Source: Pampus argenteus
Lineage: Eukaryota; Chordata; Actinopteri; Scombriformes; Stromateidae
DNA: 64,000 nt
Direction: 5' to 3'
NCBI GenBank assembly: GCA_036937835.1
Contig: CM072864.1
Coordinates: 3,390,001 to 3,454,000 of the forward strand
The position numbers and the translations under genes were made by a program. Shown here piece after piece: positions 12,019-26,953 of the stretch. Below the pieces are notes generated by a model. That model was not told the DNA's origin. It searched no databases and worked only from the letters and a program-made list of their open reading frames with translations. Position 1 is the first letter of the stretch, and each line of letters begins with the position of its first letter.

Positions 12019-15000
12019 TAACCACATTTGTAAGGTGGTGGACGGACAGTTGGCCTTTTGCTGTAAGTCAGCTCGCAGAATGCTGATGAGCCGTTTCTAC
12101 TTAAAGTGGAAACAGGAAAAGTCCTCCTCTGAAATAATGTGATCGAACTAAATCATTGTGTTACTCGTGGCAACGCTCTGATCCTCGCTGTGGTGTTGTG
12201 TTGTTATTGCACCACATTCTGCAAAGATTAACGGACAATATTAACAATCTGTACAGTTTTACACACATTACCGTGTCTTCAGATCTCAGATATTTTTTTT
12301 TTTAGCCTCTTTTAGGCCGTTCCTTTGTTTTCTGTCTCCTGCCTGCAAACTTCACTCTCACTGATCTCACTTTGAGCAACAGTAATACATTTTTCTACCT
12401 GCCTGCACCAAACATCAGACTTATCCTCAGCTGGTGGCCAGAAGTGTTGCACTGTGTCCTCTGCATGTGTTAATAGGTTAATTGTTTGCCAACACATCTT
12501 CTATAACAACTGTGAAAATAGTGTTTTCAGTGTTTTCAGTGTTTTCGGCCCCCAAGTGGCCAAAAAAAAAAAAAAAAAAAATCAATCGATGCACTTTTCT
12601 TATTTTGCTCAGCGTTCACTTTTCATTGCCAACAACCCGAATTCTTCTTCTGAAATTATTCAGAACCAAATAAAATAAACATCACTTCCCATGCTGCAAA
12701 ACAAATGTATTTACAATATGGGATAAATCAGAGATTATTAAAATAACAAGTGAAATGACATGAAAATGATTTATCTACAACCTAGAGCCAGTGTCACATG
12801 TGTGCAACAGGCAGTAACGCTGCTTTTTTTACAGCACATGTCACATGTCACATGTCATAATTAACGAGTCACTTTGATTTGAATAATCCAATCAGTGCTT
12901 CTGACCACAAATAACAGTGTCCTGGAGCTGAGGAGCAGAGACGACACACGGCCATCCTGTTAATCCGCTCTGCAGGACAAGCTGTCGATGGCAATGACGG
13001 CACACGTTTTATTAAATACGACTACGGGCGACGTCACAGACTCACTGTGGCTCAATAACCAGCACGTTGCTGCACCGTTGATGACCGACTCACACAGTCC
13101 ACAAGTCTAAACGTCACTCACAAACCAGATTCGATGATATCCCGCCGAATTATTACCAATCGCCTCCTTGTGTGGGATGCAGCTGGTTTCACGGGGCGCC
13201 GCGATGATTCAAATGTTTGGTCGGTATTCTCCTTTAACTCGGGGAGCCGGGCTTCTCTATCCAAGCATTAAACTAATCACAGCAGCAGAGAATTACTGAC
13301 TTTTTGAAGTGAAAAAAGGATGATTTCCAGTTCAGTCCTTTTTTTTTTTTTTTTTTTTTTCCCGGCATTAAGCATGCAAAGGGAGCCCCGCTTTGATTAT
13401 GACCTTGGCTGTAAATTGTAAGCAAATCATCGAGGTCTGCTTCTATAGGCGGAGGAGCTGTAAAAGTATCAGCATCTTTATGGAACAAAATGAAAAGATT
13501 TTTTACAGCTAAATCAATTTGGCAGCACACAAAGCACATATTTCATAGCTCCCTGCATATGAATTCTTTCTAGCCGTCAGCTTTGGCCTCCCCTGTGGTT
13601 GAGTGTGGTGTATTTCTGCATTGTTATTTTCTCTGGGCTTGAAACTGCTCCATCAGTGGCAGAGTGGTGTAAATGATTTGACTTATGTTGCTTCTGTCTC
13701 TGTTTTCCGCCTGATGTCGTGATCATATTTTCTGATGCTTGAATATTAAGGCTGCAGTTCATGCAGTCATGCATTACTGTACAGTACTTATGAGGCCATA
13801 ATAATCTTGTGATGCTCACCGTTTTCTCTGTTTGCATTAAAGGAGGTCAGCCTGAAACGCTCTCTGAGTGAGTCACTGTGGTTTTTACAGTCCCCTCTGC
13901 ATTACACTGAGCACAGATACTGTTTGCTTTTTGCGAGGCATATTGCATGTTCACTTTTTATGCCTCTAACCAATTGTCTGAGTGTATTCTCTGTTGTAAT
14001 ATCATAAATCTATCAGAAGCCACCTCCATCATGGGTGCTGTGTAAGACATGTCGCCTGCTGCGATGAGCTCTGAATGCTCCAGAGTGGTAACGATATGAA
14101 GGACCTGTAAAGTGACGTTCGAGACGTCCGTGCAGCGTTCTCCTGCTTTCCAGTGATAAAAATGAAACGGTTTAACGTTGTTGAGTCCGGCTTTTGTCCC
14201 GAGGGCGTGCTATCCTACCGCCGCTACGCCAACTTTCAATTTGTCATTCCCTGTTGGTGGAGAAGTGAACACACCTGACACGAGAATTACATTTGGTGGA
14301 GCACATCTTCGCCATCTCAGTCGATGGGAGGGGTGGTGGGAGGGGTATGGGTGGGGGTGGTGGGAGGGGTATGGGTGTTTGTCTCTCTTTTCTCTGCAAC
14401 CCAACAGGTTCAGGTACACATTTGTAAATATGAAGAGCTTTTTGATGTAAGAGGTAGAAACTGCTGCTGGATGCTGCTTATTTTACTGCTTGAAGATGAG
14501 TGAGCTTGTAATAGCATAACAGCCTCCACCTCCACCTCCACCACCAACTTAACTCCCTCACTTCCTTTTACCGTCCTTCCTGATACATTTCTGTCAGCTT
14601 CAGATTAAATTGCATACTTAGGTCCCATTACAGAGAGTCATACGCTTGCATAAATATTGATCTCACTGCTGCTGAGTATTCAAACAGCAGTGGTATATTC
14701 CCTTTAAACCAAGCACATTAATATAAAGCGCATGTGTTTGCTCCGGTGCTTCGCTTTGCCCCACTTGTTTTAGCAGCAGAAGATCACGGCAGTGTCGGGA
14801 AGCGTATAGCGTGCGGTCAGTCCAACATCTGCCTCTCTCACCTGGTGTCCCGTTACGTGTTACCTACTGTGCCACATGCATCAAACTGTGTTAAGGTAAT
14901 GAGATGCACTTTGGCTGTGGCTGCCTTGACTAGCATATGCTCGGTTGAATAAGATTGCTGTTTGATGTCGTCCTGAGTTGTTAATAACGGGCCGAGATGT

Positions 15001-18000
15001 GAGATGAGAACAGGCATGAAGGGCAGATCAGGTCTTAGTGCTGCAGTCACAACCAGAGCTGCAGATCAATAAGAACAAAAACCAGGACTGAGTTCATTAG
15101 CTGCTTGTTTTTAAGGTATCAGTGATAAACAGCATTGTGTAAAAGTGCTGTTTAAGTCATCTATCACATTTTTCATGTTCTTGTCCTAAACATCTGCGTT
15201 TAAGATGAGATATTAGAGATGTAAAGATGTTAAATATAACAAATTTAACAGCGTCAGTGGTTCTTAAAAGGAGACCAGAAAAACAAAAAAGAAATATTAA
15301 TACAGCTATCAGGAATAAAGATGGAAGTGTTTAATTTTCCCATCTTTCCCGGAGTCGACAGATGTTACGGTGTTACTGCCAGATGTTCGAACCCGGAGTA
15401 GCGACAGTAGCGACCCCTAAACATAAGACGAAAGCAGTTTGAGGGTAGCATTTTTTTTAAAAAATGCGATAACTGCATCCGCTGCAAATCAATTTCCACT
15501 GATTACCTGCAGCATTAATATTTATAACGTCTCGCACAATGTTTTAAATCTTCCATAGAAGATCATTTAAATTCTTATCTGATTTGATGCGTGTTAATAC
15601 GATTGTGACGCTCTCTAAACTGTCGCTCTGTTGGCAGCTCCGTTTTCATCCTTGAGAACAGCACTTCTTATCAAAAAGGGACATGCAACAAAAAAAAAAG
15701 ATAATCACTCAGACTTATTATTGTATACCAGTGTAGTGATGAGACTCTGGTTGGCTTTCTCTGGTCAGATTTAAAGCACGTTTAAACCGAACCAGCACAG
15801 AACAGCTTTTGGTGCTTTAGCAATGTCTTTATGAGGAATAATACCAAATACAATACATATTGTCATGAATAATTAACTGCACTAATAAATATATAGCATG
15901 CAAAGACGCTCTTTATAATAAAACATTGTAAAACTTCACTTCCATCTTCATCAACCCCCCCTCCTCCCTCCCTTCTCCCTCCTCCTCCTCCCTAAGTAAT
16001 TACAATCTATAAAGAAAGATTGTTTTCATATGTAAATGAAATCTTTGTCATAGTTCATTCAGTGCAGCCTGTCGTAATAATTTCTCCCCCCCGGAGGAGA
16101 AGCAGAGTCTTTCTTAACGGGGGAGCGATGCAGAGCTGTGATTGCCTGTTAAATCTGATAAAAAGATATTCATCATCAGTTTGGACTAACTACTGTTTTT
16201 AAAATGAAAAGACAAACAAGAAGAAACTAGATGAGCTATTGTTGAATGCTTTGTTGGTAATTACAGCAGCCAGTTGGAGAATATTACGTTTTTATATATT
16301 CACCCTGCTTTTTACCAGGATTAGGTAGGATAATGCATCTAGAGTTCAATGACCTCATGGTAGCTGCCAGTTCTCGGTACTGTTATGACGCATGTTGCAT
16401 CAGGGGAACATCGTGCATGTGTGTGTGGACTCCTGGCAGCTTATTCCAGGCTGCGATATTAAGATATTTGTGCTCGTGTACTTTGGTGATCTGCAGTGTG
16501 TTTGATCTAAGCGCTGATATGTAGAGCACAGACATGCATCTTTGCTCCAAGCCGTGTGTGTGTGTGTGTGTGTGGTGTTGTGATTCAGAGTTAAGGTCAT
16601 CAGGCTGCCAGTCAGTGCTGTGAGCCAGTGTCTGCGCTCTGTATTGGCGTCCTGTAGCCTCGTAGATGTCTGTTCTGACAGGATCCAGAGCCTGGACGTG
16701 AACGCGGCGCCACCCCTCCGCTCGGCACGCTCCTCGCTGCTGCTGCAGCCGTACGCTCATTTCATCATGTGAAATAGAGACGAGGCCAAGTGTCTTCACG
16801 CTGCTGAGTGACGGAAACCCCCTGTCACTTGAATTAACTCCTGTACCTATGATGGAGCGGAGGCTTTGGCTAAGGGCACTTTACAAAACGACCCCCACCC
16901 ACCCATCCACCCATCCACCCATACACTACACAGCTCTCCCTCCTTGCTTTGCTGTTCTCCTTCAGGCTCATTGCATGAAGCCCATTCATCTGTTCAGTGG
17001 TGAAACATGGCAGAGAGCACTGATATCTGATGGCACCTCTGTCCTCCACACAGACACCAAGGATGCAGAGACTCGCCTCAGCAAAATAAATAAAAATAAA
17101 AAAATAAATAAATAAATAAATAAATGAAGGGAAGCGGAGGGTGGGCTGAGTGGTGGTGGTGGTGGTGGGTAAGGGTGGGCTGATGCTGTGAAATGAAATA
17201 TGCACAGCAGTTCTTCGTAGAGGTGATTGTGTTTTATGACTCCCAAGACTGCTCGAGGTAACAATTTCATATATAAAAAAAAATACAATCTTATCATCCT
17301 AACACAATAATAATCTATTAACTATGATGCAGTAGATTTGTCCTGGTTGCCTCAAGTATTCAAAGTATAAAAGTCAGACTAGACGCTGCAGTGATAGTGA
17401 AACTAGAGGAAACCTGACGGTGGAAAATGAAAAGGTTCATCTTCTGAAGAGCAAGTTTTCATGCCGAATAGATAAATAGATTTGATATTTCATGTGTAGA
17501 ATTTGGGGAAAATCTGAGCTGATAGTGGTGCAAGAAGAAAGGTCAGGGGTTCGACGACGACATGAAGATCCATCCTCATGTGACCATGAACTCAGCAATT
17601 AGTTTTAAAGATAGCTTGTCGTGGCCCAAAGAGAAATTCAACCTGATTGTGATGATAAATAAAGGATCTAACATCTGGAGACTCTGAATATTATCAGCAA
17701 AGTTGGTGGAAAATTCATTTTTACTTTTTGAGTCTGGATTATGGACCCCAGAAAGCTACAAGCAGACTGTGTGTATTATTTTAATTTAATTTAATTATAT
17801 AATAGATTAAAATTTTTAAGGAATATCAACTATCAACTGAAATAATGGGGGTCTTAACACCTGCATTATTATATTATACCTGCTTAAACGGTGGATATTC
17901 TTCAATAAATATACCTTTTTTTAAATTTTTTTATGATGTTTTTTAAAACAAAAAGGTCACATGATCACCATAATCAATAAGAATCATCTTCTGCAAAGTG

Positions 18001-21000
18001 TCCTGGATGACTTCCTGTTAGCCACCTAGCATCTTCGGACACGTCAAAGTCATTTTATGAGCCATTTGTGTTGATCAACAACCGCTTCAACCGTTATTAC
18101 AGTCATTTGATGCTGTAGAGCAGTTAGCATCTTACTTAATGAAGCTTTGAGGGTGTTGTGAAGAGACTGGCAGCAGCAGTTTATAACGGTGATGGTTGGT
18201 GAATGCCAGAGATGACCTTACAGAAACTGCAGCACAGACTTCTTCTGCAGCTGATTTTATATCATCCAGGAACGAAACGCAGGAAGCGACCGTGTTTGTT
18301 GAAACGTTCACACTTTGTCTGAGCTCATTATGAAATGTGCAGATTCAACCTGAGTCAGATTTGATACGCTCGCATATTAATATTGTTTAGCTGCAGTTCA
18401 GCAGGTTATAGATAATGTTGTTGTTGTTTTTTTGTTTGTTTTAAATTGTTTGCAAAAAACAAATAAAAATCTCACTTTGATTTTTAAATGACAAAACCGA
18501 TACGGTTAAATTTTGTCATTTACATATATTAAAACATTTGTTCTTCCAAATGTGTTTTTTTTGAAAGCAGCAAAACGCCCTCGAGCGAATTCACACTGAT
18601 TAAAGCTTGTTTATCTATAAAACACGAGACTATTAACGCTTCGTAACTCCCTCAAACACGCCAGCAAGGCCGGAAAATAAAAGACAATTAAATATAAATT
18701 AAATATATTCCCTCAGGTTTGCAAATAATTTACCCAAACAAAACATCTACCTCAACAAAGGCCACGCGTAGGGTTCATTTAATAAATCAAAACACTGCGA
18801 ACGTCATTGTTAATGCTCCTCATGCGTTCGCCTCTGGCTGTTGGACAGATCTCAGTTCAGACTCATCTCTGCATGGAAGGAAATGATCATCAGATGTCGC
18901 CATGCATGAGCGACTGTAGAGCTGCGTTCAAGTGGGCACGAAGCTCAGTAAAGAGTAGGCGTACACAGGTGTGTGTGTGTGTGTGTGTGTGTGTTGGAGG
19001 TGTGAGCGGCTCTTGATACAAGAAATTCATCTGTTGACTTAAAAAATAATAATAATAATTTAAACAAACAAACACCTTGTTACAATATCTGAAATAAACT
19101 CACTGCGCGCAGTATTTAAAGTGAAGAAAACTTAAATGTTCTCTTTTAGCAGAGATTTAAAGTGTTAAATGTTCCCTCTTTTCTCCCCCAAGTTGTCGAT
19201 TTGCAGTTTAAAAACACGCTTGTGGATTTTTTTTTTTTTTTAGTTTCTCAATTAATTTAAGTGATCACATTCAGACATTTAAAGAAACTCACCAAACCCT
19301 TCGCTCAACACAGTTCTCTGGTCTGGGAGTCATCCATCAATTTGCAATGCCTGGTAAACCCCGAAGTAATTCTCTGTACTTGGATAGAGCTGCAAAAATA
19401 GTGACACACACACACACACACACACACACTGCGGAGATTTCTGAGCGAGGTAATCATCACTTAAAGACACTCTGACCATTTGCCGTCTCAGTAGAGCTCA
19501 ACTTGGCTTGATAATTGGACCGTTGTCGTAGCGCCGCGCCCGGCGGCGGCTGCCGTGTTAACCACATCATGCATGATTTCAACCAGATGTCCACGTTTCA
19601 TCCACTAGTTCAATAATCAGATAATAAAATACAAAAAACTTAATGTTCCACATTTTCAAAATACTTTTTAAGACATTTCATCAACAGAGCAACCAGCCAA
19701 ACTTTATTAAAACCGAATCCTGCTGTTTTCTGGCTTCACAGCGTGTTTTCTATTCATCTATTTGACACTTTAAAACGAGGATGTTGAATTGCTGTGAGCT
19801 CCACAGACCACAGAAGAAGAAGAAGAAGACTGTGTGTCCAAGGCTGCCTGTTGTTTTCTACCGTCGAACACCAGTTGCTCCTGTAATATGCTCATTAAGG
19901 TCTCATTATGCTAATGTGATGCACTTTGTTTCTCGCCGCTGTGTTTGGCAGGCCAGTTGGCGGTGGGAACCTGTGAGATTGTGATGCTCAACAGAGACAG
20001 CAGCGTTCCCAGACGGACCATTGCCAGGCAGACGGCCCGCTGCGCCTGCCGGAGAGGGCAGATCGCCGGCACCACCCGGGCAAGGCCGGCCTGCGTAGAC
20101 GGTGAGTTGACTTGACCTCCTTTCTTCACCGTCTCTGTCGTCCCCTTGAGCAGGAACACACCGAAACACCAAGCGTGTGTGTGTGTGTGTGTGATGCACG
20201 GGATGAATAAATGTTAAATTAATGCTGCTGCTCCTTAGGAACATTAGAAACTATTTAATTTGACTGCACTTTAATTCACAGGAGGTTATCCCATTGGTCG
20301 AACGTATAATCGTTACTATTCCCATCATAGGCACCTCCAGTAACCAAATAATTTATCACTAAATGAACAGCAGCATTATAGTGGGCCAAACCTTCACACA
20401 GCGGGAGGTTTGTAATCTAATGTTTATCTGTATGGGGTCCATTGCATTAATAAATAATTTACTTGTATATTAAATAAAACGTTGATCAAACCTGAAGTTA
20501 CTCAGAGAAGTATTTTGGAGCTATTTTTTACCATCTATTATCCACTAAAAACAACATATTTAAATTATTATAACAGATCTTATTAGCGCTCGTCGGATAA
20601 AGAAGAAAATTAACACAATAAAAGTCGAAATAAAACATTTGAATACAGCAGTGATTAATAATGCATAACAGTAACGGCATGCGGGATCATTAACGCTGCT
20701 ACAACAACGTTTATGGACCTTTTTCTGGCGTTTCTGACGTAACGGGAACATGGTGAAGAATCATTGCAGGAAAAGCACAGGTGTAACTATTAACATTAAT
20801 GATAGATTCATCCCATTAAGTGTCTCGCTCTGGTGAACCAGCGTGCAGAGTACGAGGGACCCGGCACACCTGAATGTGTCTGTCATTGTTATTTATGTTA
20901 TTAATTAAAGCCTGTGCTTATCCTGCTGTCACATGTTAATATGTCACAATGTTGTGACGTGTGTGTTGGCAAAATGACAAAGGAGCTAATTCCTTTCTTA

Positions 21001-22941
21001 TTATTATTATTATAATTTTTTATTTTTTTTCACTACGAGGTCCTTTTTTTAGCAGCTTTATCGCCTTGAGCTTCATCTTAAAAGCTGAGATTCAAACTTA
21101 GTCCATCTTTAAGCTTTATGAGCTTCCTTTTTTCTCCATTAAAAGCAACTGCCGCTGTAATTTGGTTGTTTAACAAGCCCATTGATAATCACTTTGTGCG
21201 TCTCCCTTTCCTGAAGCCTCTCAGACTGTTTTACTCCCAAACGATGTGATTGGATGTCTGCATCAGACCTTCTTCAATCAGCAAATTAGTAATCAATGTT
21301 CTTTCGTTATCCCCAGTGTGTATTTTTTTTAAATATAACTCCAGCTGAATAAAGACCCCTTTAGTAATGGAGAATGTTCCCCGGTTATCCACTTCACAGA
21401 TAAGGCTTTTTACATTCGGGTGCCCTCTCTGTGTTATCTAGAAGTAAGTGAAGTATGTGACAGAAGAGATATGAGAGGACTGCAAAGTGGGGGGAAAGTG
21501 ACACAGTCCATCTGCGATGCTGATTGGATTTTACAATATCACAATCACATGCATCAGATGCGCCATTAGTTCCATCATGCAATGACTCATGTGTTGGCCT
21601 TAATCTAATAGCCCTGACATGAGACGCAGTCCCAGCAGCCAGGGTCGCGCTTCCCACGCTGCTTTTCACCACCTCTCCCTCTCTGCACACGCTTCTCCAA
21701 TAACACTCCACAGATGCTAATTAACTTTAGAGAGAGCTATGATTACGGCAGCAGGAAATTGATTATTACTGCTTTCCTTTGCTGCACCACACCCTATAAT
21801 ACATTAATAGCTCGTTGCATTAAAGATGGAACCTGTAGCTCGCTGGCTCATTTCGCGTGTTTTCTGCTGACGGTTGAAATGGTGTCCATCAAATCGCGAA
21901 AGGCCTTTTAAAAGTGCTATTCTGCATATTGCATGAGAATGCAATGGGTCTAATGCTGTCACTATTCCTGTTATAGTCCAGTATATATTCATATAGTTAC
22001 TTTTGCTTTTGATGTGAGTTCCCATAAATGCCTCTTTGCACATAAACCGATTTACGGACTTATAAACATGTTTATTCATTTCTATCTCTCACTGAGGCTT
22101 TGGAGTATTTCAGCTTTTAACACAATTTAACATCACATTAAAGTTTGAGCTCGTAGCCCTGCAGGTTGTTTTAAATATATATTTGATCATTTGATCAGAT
22201 TTTTATTATTTTTTTCTACCAAACTGTCAAAAGTTGCGAATGGCAATTTCAAGAAGTGATTTTCAGTGGATTCTGATGCTTCCACTGCAAGATGTTGGCT
22301 GCACGGCCTGATTGAACTCTGATCAAATGATCTGGAGTCTAGTGGGTCTGTTGAAGAGCTGGTGAGATTTATTGAGTTGAGCTAATCCAAAAGCAAAGGA
22401 GAAAATGTCTCAGAAAGATGGAAAACTTTGGGAACACTTGTGAAAGAGACAAGAGGACGACTCCAAAGGATATCGGCGAGGACTACAGACCCTCTCCTGA
22501 CAAAAGAGCGTGTCATGACAGTGATGGAAGTGAGCCAACAATGGAGGGAGAAATCGCTTTACTGCAATCCATAAAAGGTATGATAAAAGGCTTGCAGAGC
22601 TTGAGATATTGGATGTCACGGGAGAGGAATTGGGCGAGCTCGGAGCGAGCCTAGAACTGATGCTCATTGATAATTTGATGTCTGAGAATGTGGTGCTAAA
22701 ATGCTCAATGCAAACTGTGGAGAATAAGGTGGCTGCTGTTGAAAAGAAACCTTACCGGATGTCTAATGCAGCTCCGTGAGAAGACAATATCGTGTTTTCG
22801 TGTGGAACTCTGGAGGATACAAACTGTGAATCTGCTGTGCAGCAATTTATGACTGAACGGTTAAAAATGACACCACAAACAACTATAAGCGCATCACTTT
22901 CCCTCGCGTTCGCAGAAAGAGTTTCCGAGGAGAAGGCCAAG

Positions 22942-22979
<38 letters not shown>

Positions 22980-25900
22980 CAATGAAAGAATGCATAAACA
23001 TAATCAGCTGTACAGGGACTGTGGTTATTCTAGATGTGTCTGTGGTCTGATGGGATGTCTAACTCTGGACTCATGATGGGTCTTTTGTTTTTTAGTAGCA
23101 ACAGGAGCAAGTCCGCTCGATTTACTTGTCATTTGTTGAGGAAGTGATTTCATTTAGCATGTGTTAATGTTTGCAGCTGGCCTAATAAGATGCATGAGCA
23201 TGCATTTAATGATCTTAGTGCTCTACCGGTTATCTGTTCTGCACGGTCCATGTTTGCGGATCATGACGTCATACTGTGAGTGTAACATCGCTGAACATAC
23301 ACACTATATAACTCATGACTTTGCTTTTGAAAGAACATAAAGGGGCATAAATAACTGAACTTCCTGCAGACGTTATGCAACCAAAACTTTGGGGTTTGGG
23401 GTTACAAGTCAGAGTCTGAAACTTTAATAAACATCTTCTGTTACCCTGCAGACCTGCATGGACGTACCTCAGCAGCCAGTTTATGCCGTTATATTAGATT
23501 TTCCACCGTTTTGAACTCGATTGATCAGATTTGGTGCTACATGGACCACAAGTTACACTGATGAAACTTCAAACCCAAATGTGAAATACACAGTTTGATG
23601 TTTGACCATGTTTGCTGTTGACCTTTAAGACCGAATTCAGGAGCGAGGGAACTCTTCTGCAGTATCATAATCACCAGTAAAAGCTCCTGAATTCAAGGCT
23701 CATCTTGTTTTTATCTCTCTTACCATCCTGTTAGTATTCACACATCTATAAAGACATACCAACAGACCCACCTAAGACCCACAGTGCATAAAGGATGTTT
23801 TTATTGGCCCAGATTGCAGCTGCATCGTCGGTGCACTACGACACATTTACTCTTTTATTCCTTATTCATTGAACAAATTCTTGCTTTGTGACAAGAAGTG
23901 CGGTGTATTATTATTATTTCTTGGAGAAACTAACTTCTTTTGTGAGTCTATTTTTAGGAGACTCTTTTCTTGCTGTTGTGTGTCACTGTTGTGCAGGTTT
24001 AGTCTGCACGCTGTACACAGGAGGATTATGTGCTTTTCCTTGCTTGTCTCCCTGCTCTCGCTCTAATCTGCTCCCTGACTCTCTGCCCCTCTCTTTCTCT
24101 GCTTGGCCCGTTGTTGCCATGCCACCACATCACACTGTAATCGCATGAAGCTCGATGGCCACCATGATAAGAGGCTGCAGGCTGCAGGGAAGACTGTCTA
24201 TGCAGTATGCCGGCTGCAAGCTTCAAACATTCACACTTGGTGAAGTGATTTCTGACAGTAAATGTAAAAGGAATCAGAATTATATCGCAGGCATGATAAA
24301 AAATATGTCGTTTTGTATGCACGGCAACAGATACTTTATTCATCTCGACTGTAGAAAGGCCTTTATTTCAAATTTAAAAGTATATTTTATTATATTTTAG
24401 AGGTGATTTGCTCACATTTTAATGTGACGTTGATGAAAGTCAACACTTTCCTCCATGTTTACCTGTTGTCTTGATAAATAATGTACGTTTTTCCAGCGCT
24501 AACAACATGTCTCCAACAGAAACGCTCTTTTCATTCACTAATTATTTCATGATAACGAGCTTTATGAATGAAACTCAACACTTCCTGTCCATAATAAAAA
24601 CAATCCAGCTGCTCAAAGGATAAAATATTCAATTTTTTTTTTACTTTTTATTTGAAAATCATGCAGGAACTGTTGAGTTTCATTCACAGCAGCAATTTAA
24701 AAAACAGAAAGAAGAAGCTAGTGGAAGTAATTAGTGCTCAGCTATTATTTAAAAACTGGTATTTATTTGAAATGCAACACTCGAATGGACTCAAACAGCT
24801 CAAAATCTAATAAAAATAGTTTTAATTATGCATCCATGTAAACAACATTAACACCAAAAGACTGATAAAAGTTGTTTTTATAGCCCAAAAATTACAGCAA
24901 AGTGACAACAATGATTTGGAATATTGTCAAAATAAATATCTGGCAGTGAAAATGCAGACAAGAAATTAGTTTTTTAATGAACATGAAACGATTTTGTCAC
25001 AATTTCATCATCACTAACAAACATGAAACAATCAGGTGTTATTTTTTAGATTTGTTATCTGGTTTGATCTGTTCCCTTACAAGTCAGAAACCATAAAAAA
25101 CCAAAACACACAAAGCCTTTTTGAATACGAGTCCCCTCATTTGTCGCTCGGCTGCATATCAAATGTGTTTTTTTTTCTGTTGTCATAATTAGAAACGCCA
25201 GACCGTCAGGCCTCTGGTAGCAGGCTGCGCTGCACGGCGGACAGAGGGCTGAAAATCTGGCCACTACTAACCGATTCATGACTGAAGCTTAATTAACATC
25301 AACCAGAAAGCCTTTAAACACCTGTAACTGTGTTTCTGTGGTCCAGCTATAAGCTCGTCAACTAATGTTGAAATATCCGTATTATGATTATTAAATTACT
25401 AGAAACGACCAAAATTAATTGTTGTGCTGATTCACGCTTCACCATCTTTTTTATGAGAAAACGTCTCTCTTTGCTTGTTACACATCATCAAACATTTTAA
25501 ATGAGCTGTTAGTGGCTTTAGTGGGAATTTTAATGTTATGTTTTATAGCTGCAGAGGCAGATTTTGATCACAGTGCATCCAGTTGAGGAGACAGTGTTGC
25601 GCCTCCTGTCCTACTCTGAGTCCCGTCTGGCAGCGCTGTGTTGTGCTGGGCAGGGAAGAGCTTGGCACTGTGCACGGAGGGGACAGATGGTCCTACGTGT
25701 GATCTTGTGGGAGGTCCAGAGCCGTAACCCAGCATGCACCCTGGCAGCTTACAAACCTGGCCTGACGTCCACAGTCCCTCGATGGGTCTCCGACAGTGAC
25801 GGTAACACGACGGGCCACCCAGGTGTCAGACAGACACACAAACTCTCATCGAAACCGTCACATCCAGCTGTTTCACCTCTGCTGCTGCTGCACACGTCGC

Positions 25901-26122
25901 ATTGCACGACAACACGTCTTAAACACAACACAAAACACATATTTATACATAACAAAACCATAATGCCAACATAGCTACATTTATTCTTTTGGCATTTGCA
26001 GCAGATAAGTTATGCAGAAAGGGCCGTTTTTATTATAACAGCAGCATATAAAAGATACAGCAGACAGATATTTGCAGACTGCTTCGGCTCAGAAGCTTAA
26101 AAGTTTCCTCTGGATACTGTTG

Positions 26123-26176
<54 letters not shown>

Positions 26177-26922
26177 TTGTTCCATATAAGCTTTTTAATG
26201 TGTCTACAGTGCCAGCGTTATTGGACAGATAGGTTTGATGGATGGAGACGGGCTGAAGCCAAACTGCAGCGCCGCTGTTTTCGTCGTGTTATTCATGATG
26301 TCGTTGTTGATGAAGTTAACCGAACACTGTGTGCGACCCGGAAAAATTCATCAAGTCATCACAGATCGAGACACACTGTCATAGATGGCATTGAAAAAGT
26401 AACAAGGGCAAGCCATCGAGAGCCTGGATACTGTGTACAGCAGCTGAAAAATGCATGTATTTCAGCCAACCTCGGCGACTCTGCGCTGGCTTGCTGATGC
26501 ACTCCGCGGTTAGTCAGCACTCCCTCCGCTTTGCCAGCTCAGCTTTTATTTCCTTGCCCTGGAAATTGAGTTTTGTTGGCCCTGTAATGTACTCAAAACT
26601 ACATCTGCAACTGACTGATAAATCTACACTTTGTTGCGCCTGACGGATGGCTGTGAAAATAAGAAATTCACCGCAGCATGTTGCCGTGTCAGGAGGAAGG
26701 TCACTCTGCTCGGGGGGGTGAAGGCGAAATGACAGTTTTGTCTCAGAATCCAAGTTGTGAAGCTTTAATGTTTTCTTAAGCGTGTTCGGTTTCTGGATGG
26801 TTTGGTTCCACTGATGTTACGTCTAGCTGCCTGCCGAGACTGTGAGGAAAAAAAAAACACTTCTCATCTTCTTCAACAATATCTATTATTTGAGGAGACT
26901 GGCTTTATATTTACAGAGTGGT

Positions 26923-26953
<31 letters not shown>

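Larger units (their letters stand above)
10460..19951 (+). other. tafa5: tafa5 intron 1 (9,492 bases)
   Basis: This phase-1 intron has a GTAAGG donor and a GGCAG acceptor. No second coding exon was recognised in it. Contents include AT/GT microsatellites at 10590-10632 and 11958-12015, a poly(A)-bearing repeat-like block near 12521-12680, a 24-bp G-rich duplication at 14326-14376, a pyrimidine-rich tract at about 15954-15993, and GT and CA repeats near 18969 and 19404. The rest is AT-rich sequence with no assignable feature. Confidence 0.8.

Noticed and set aside
10460..19951. Alternative first exon of the long TAFA5 isoform (human start MAPSPRT)
   Set aside because: Such an exon should end in ..TGC A before a GT donor to make Cys-Ser-Gln with exon 2. 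I found no hydrophobic segment with that ending in intron 1 or the upstream 10 kb; it may lie outside the window.
25564..25974. 136-codon + ORF in intron 2
   Set aside because: No known domain; low-complexity His/Thr-rich end; no support from splice sites in tafa5 phase.
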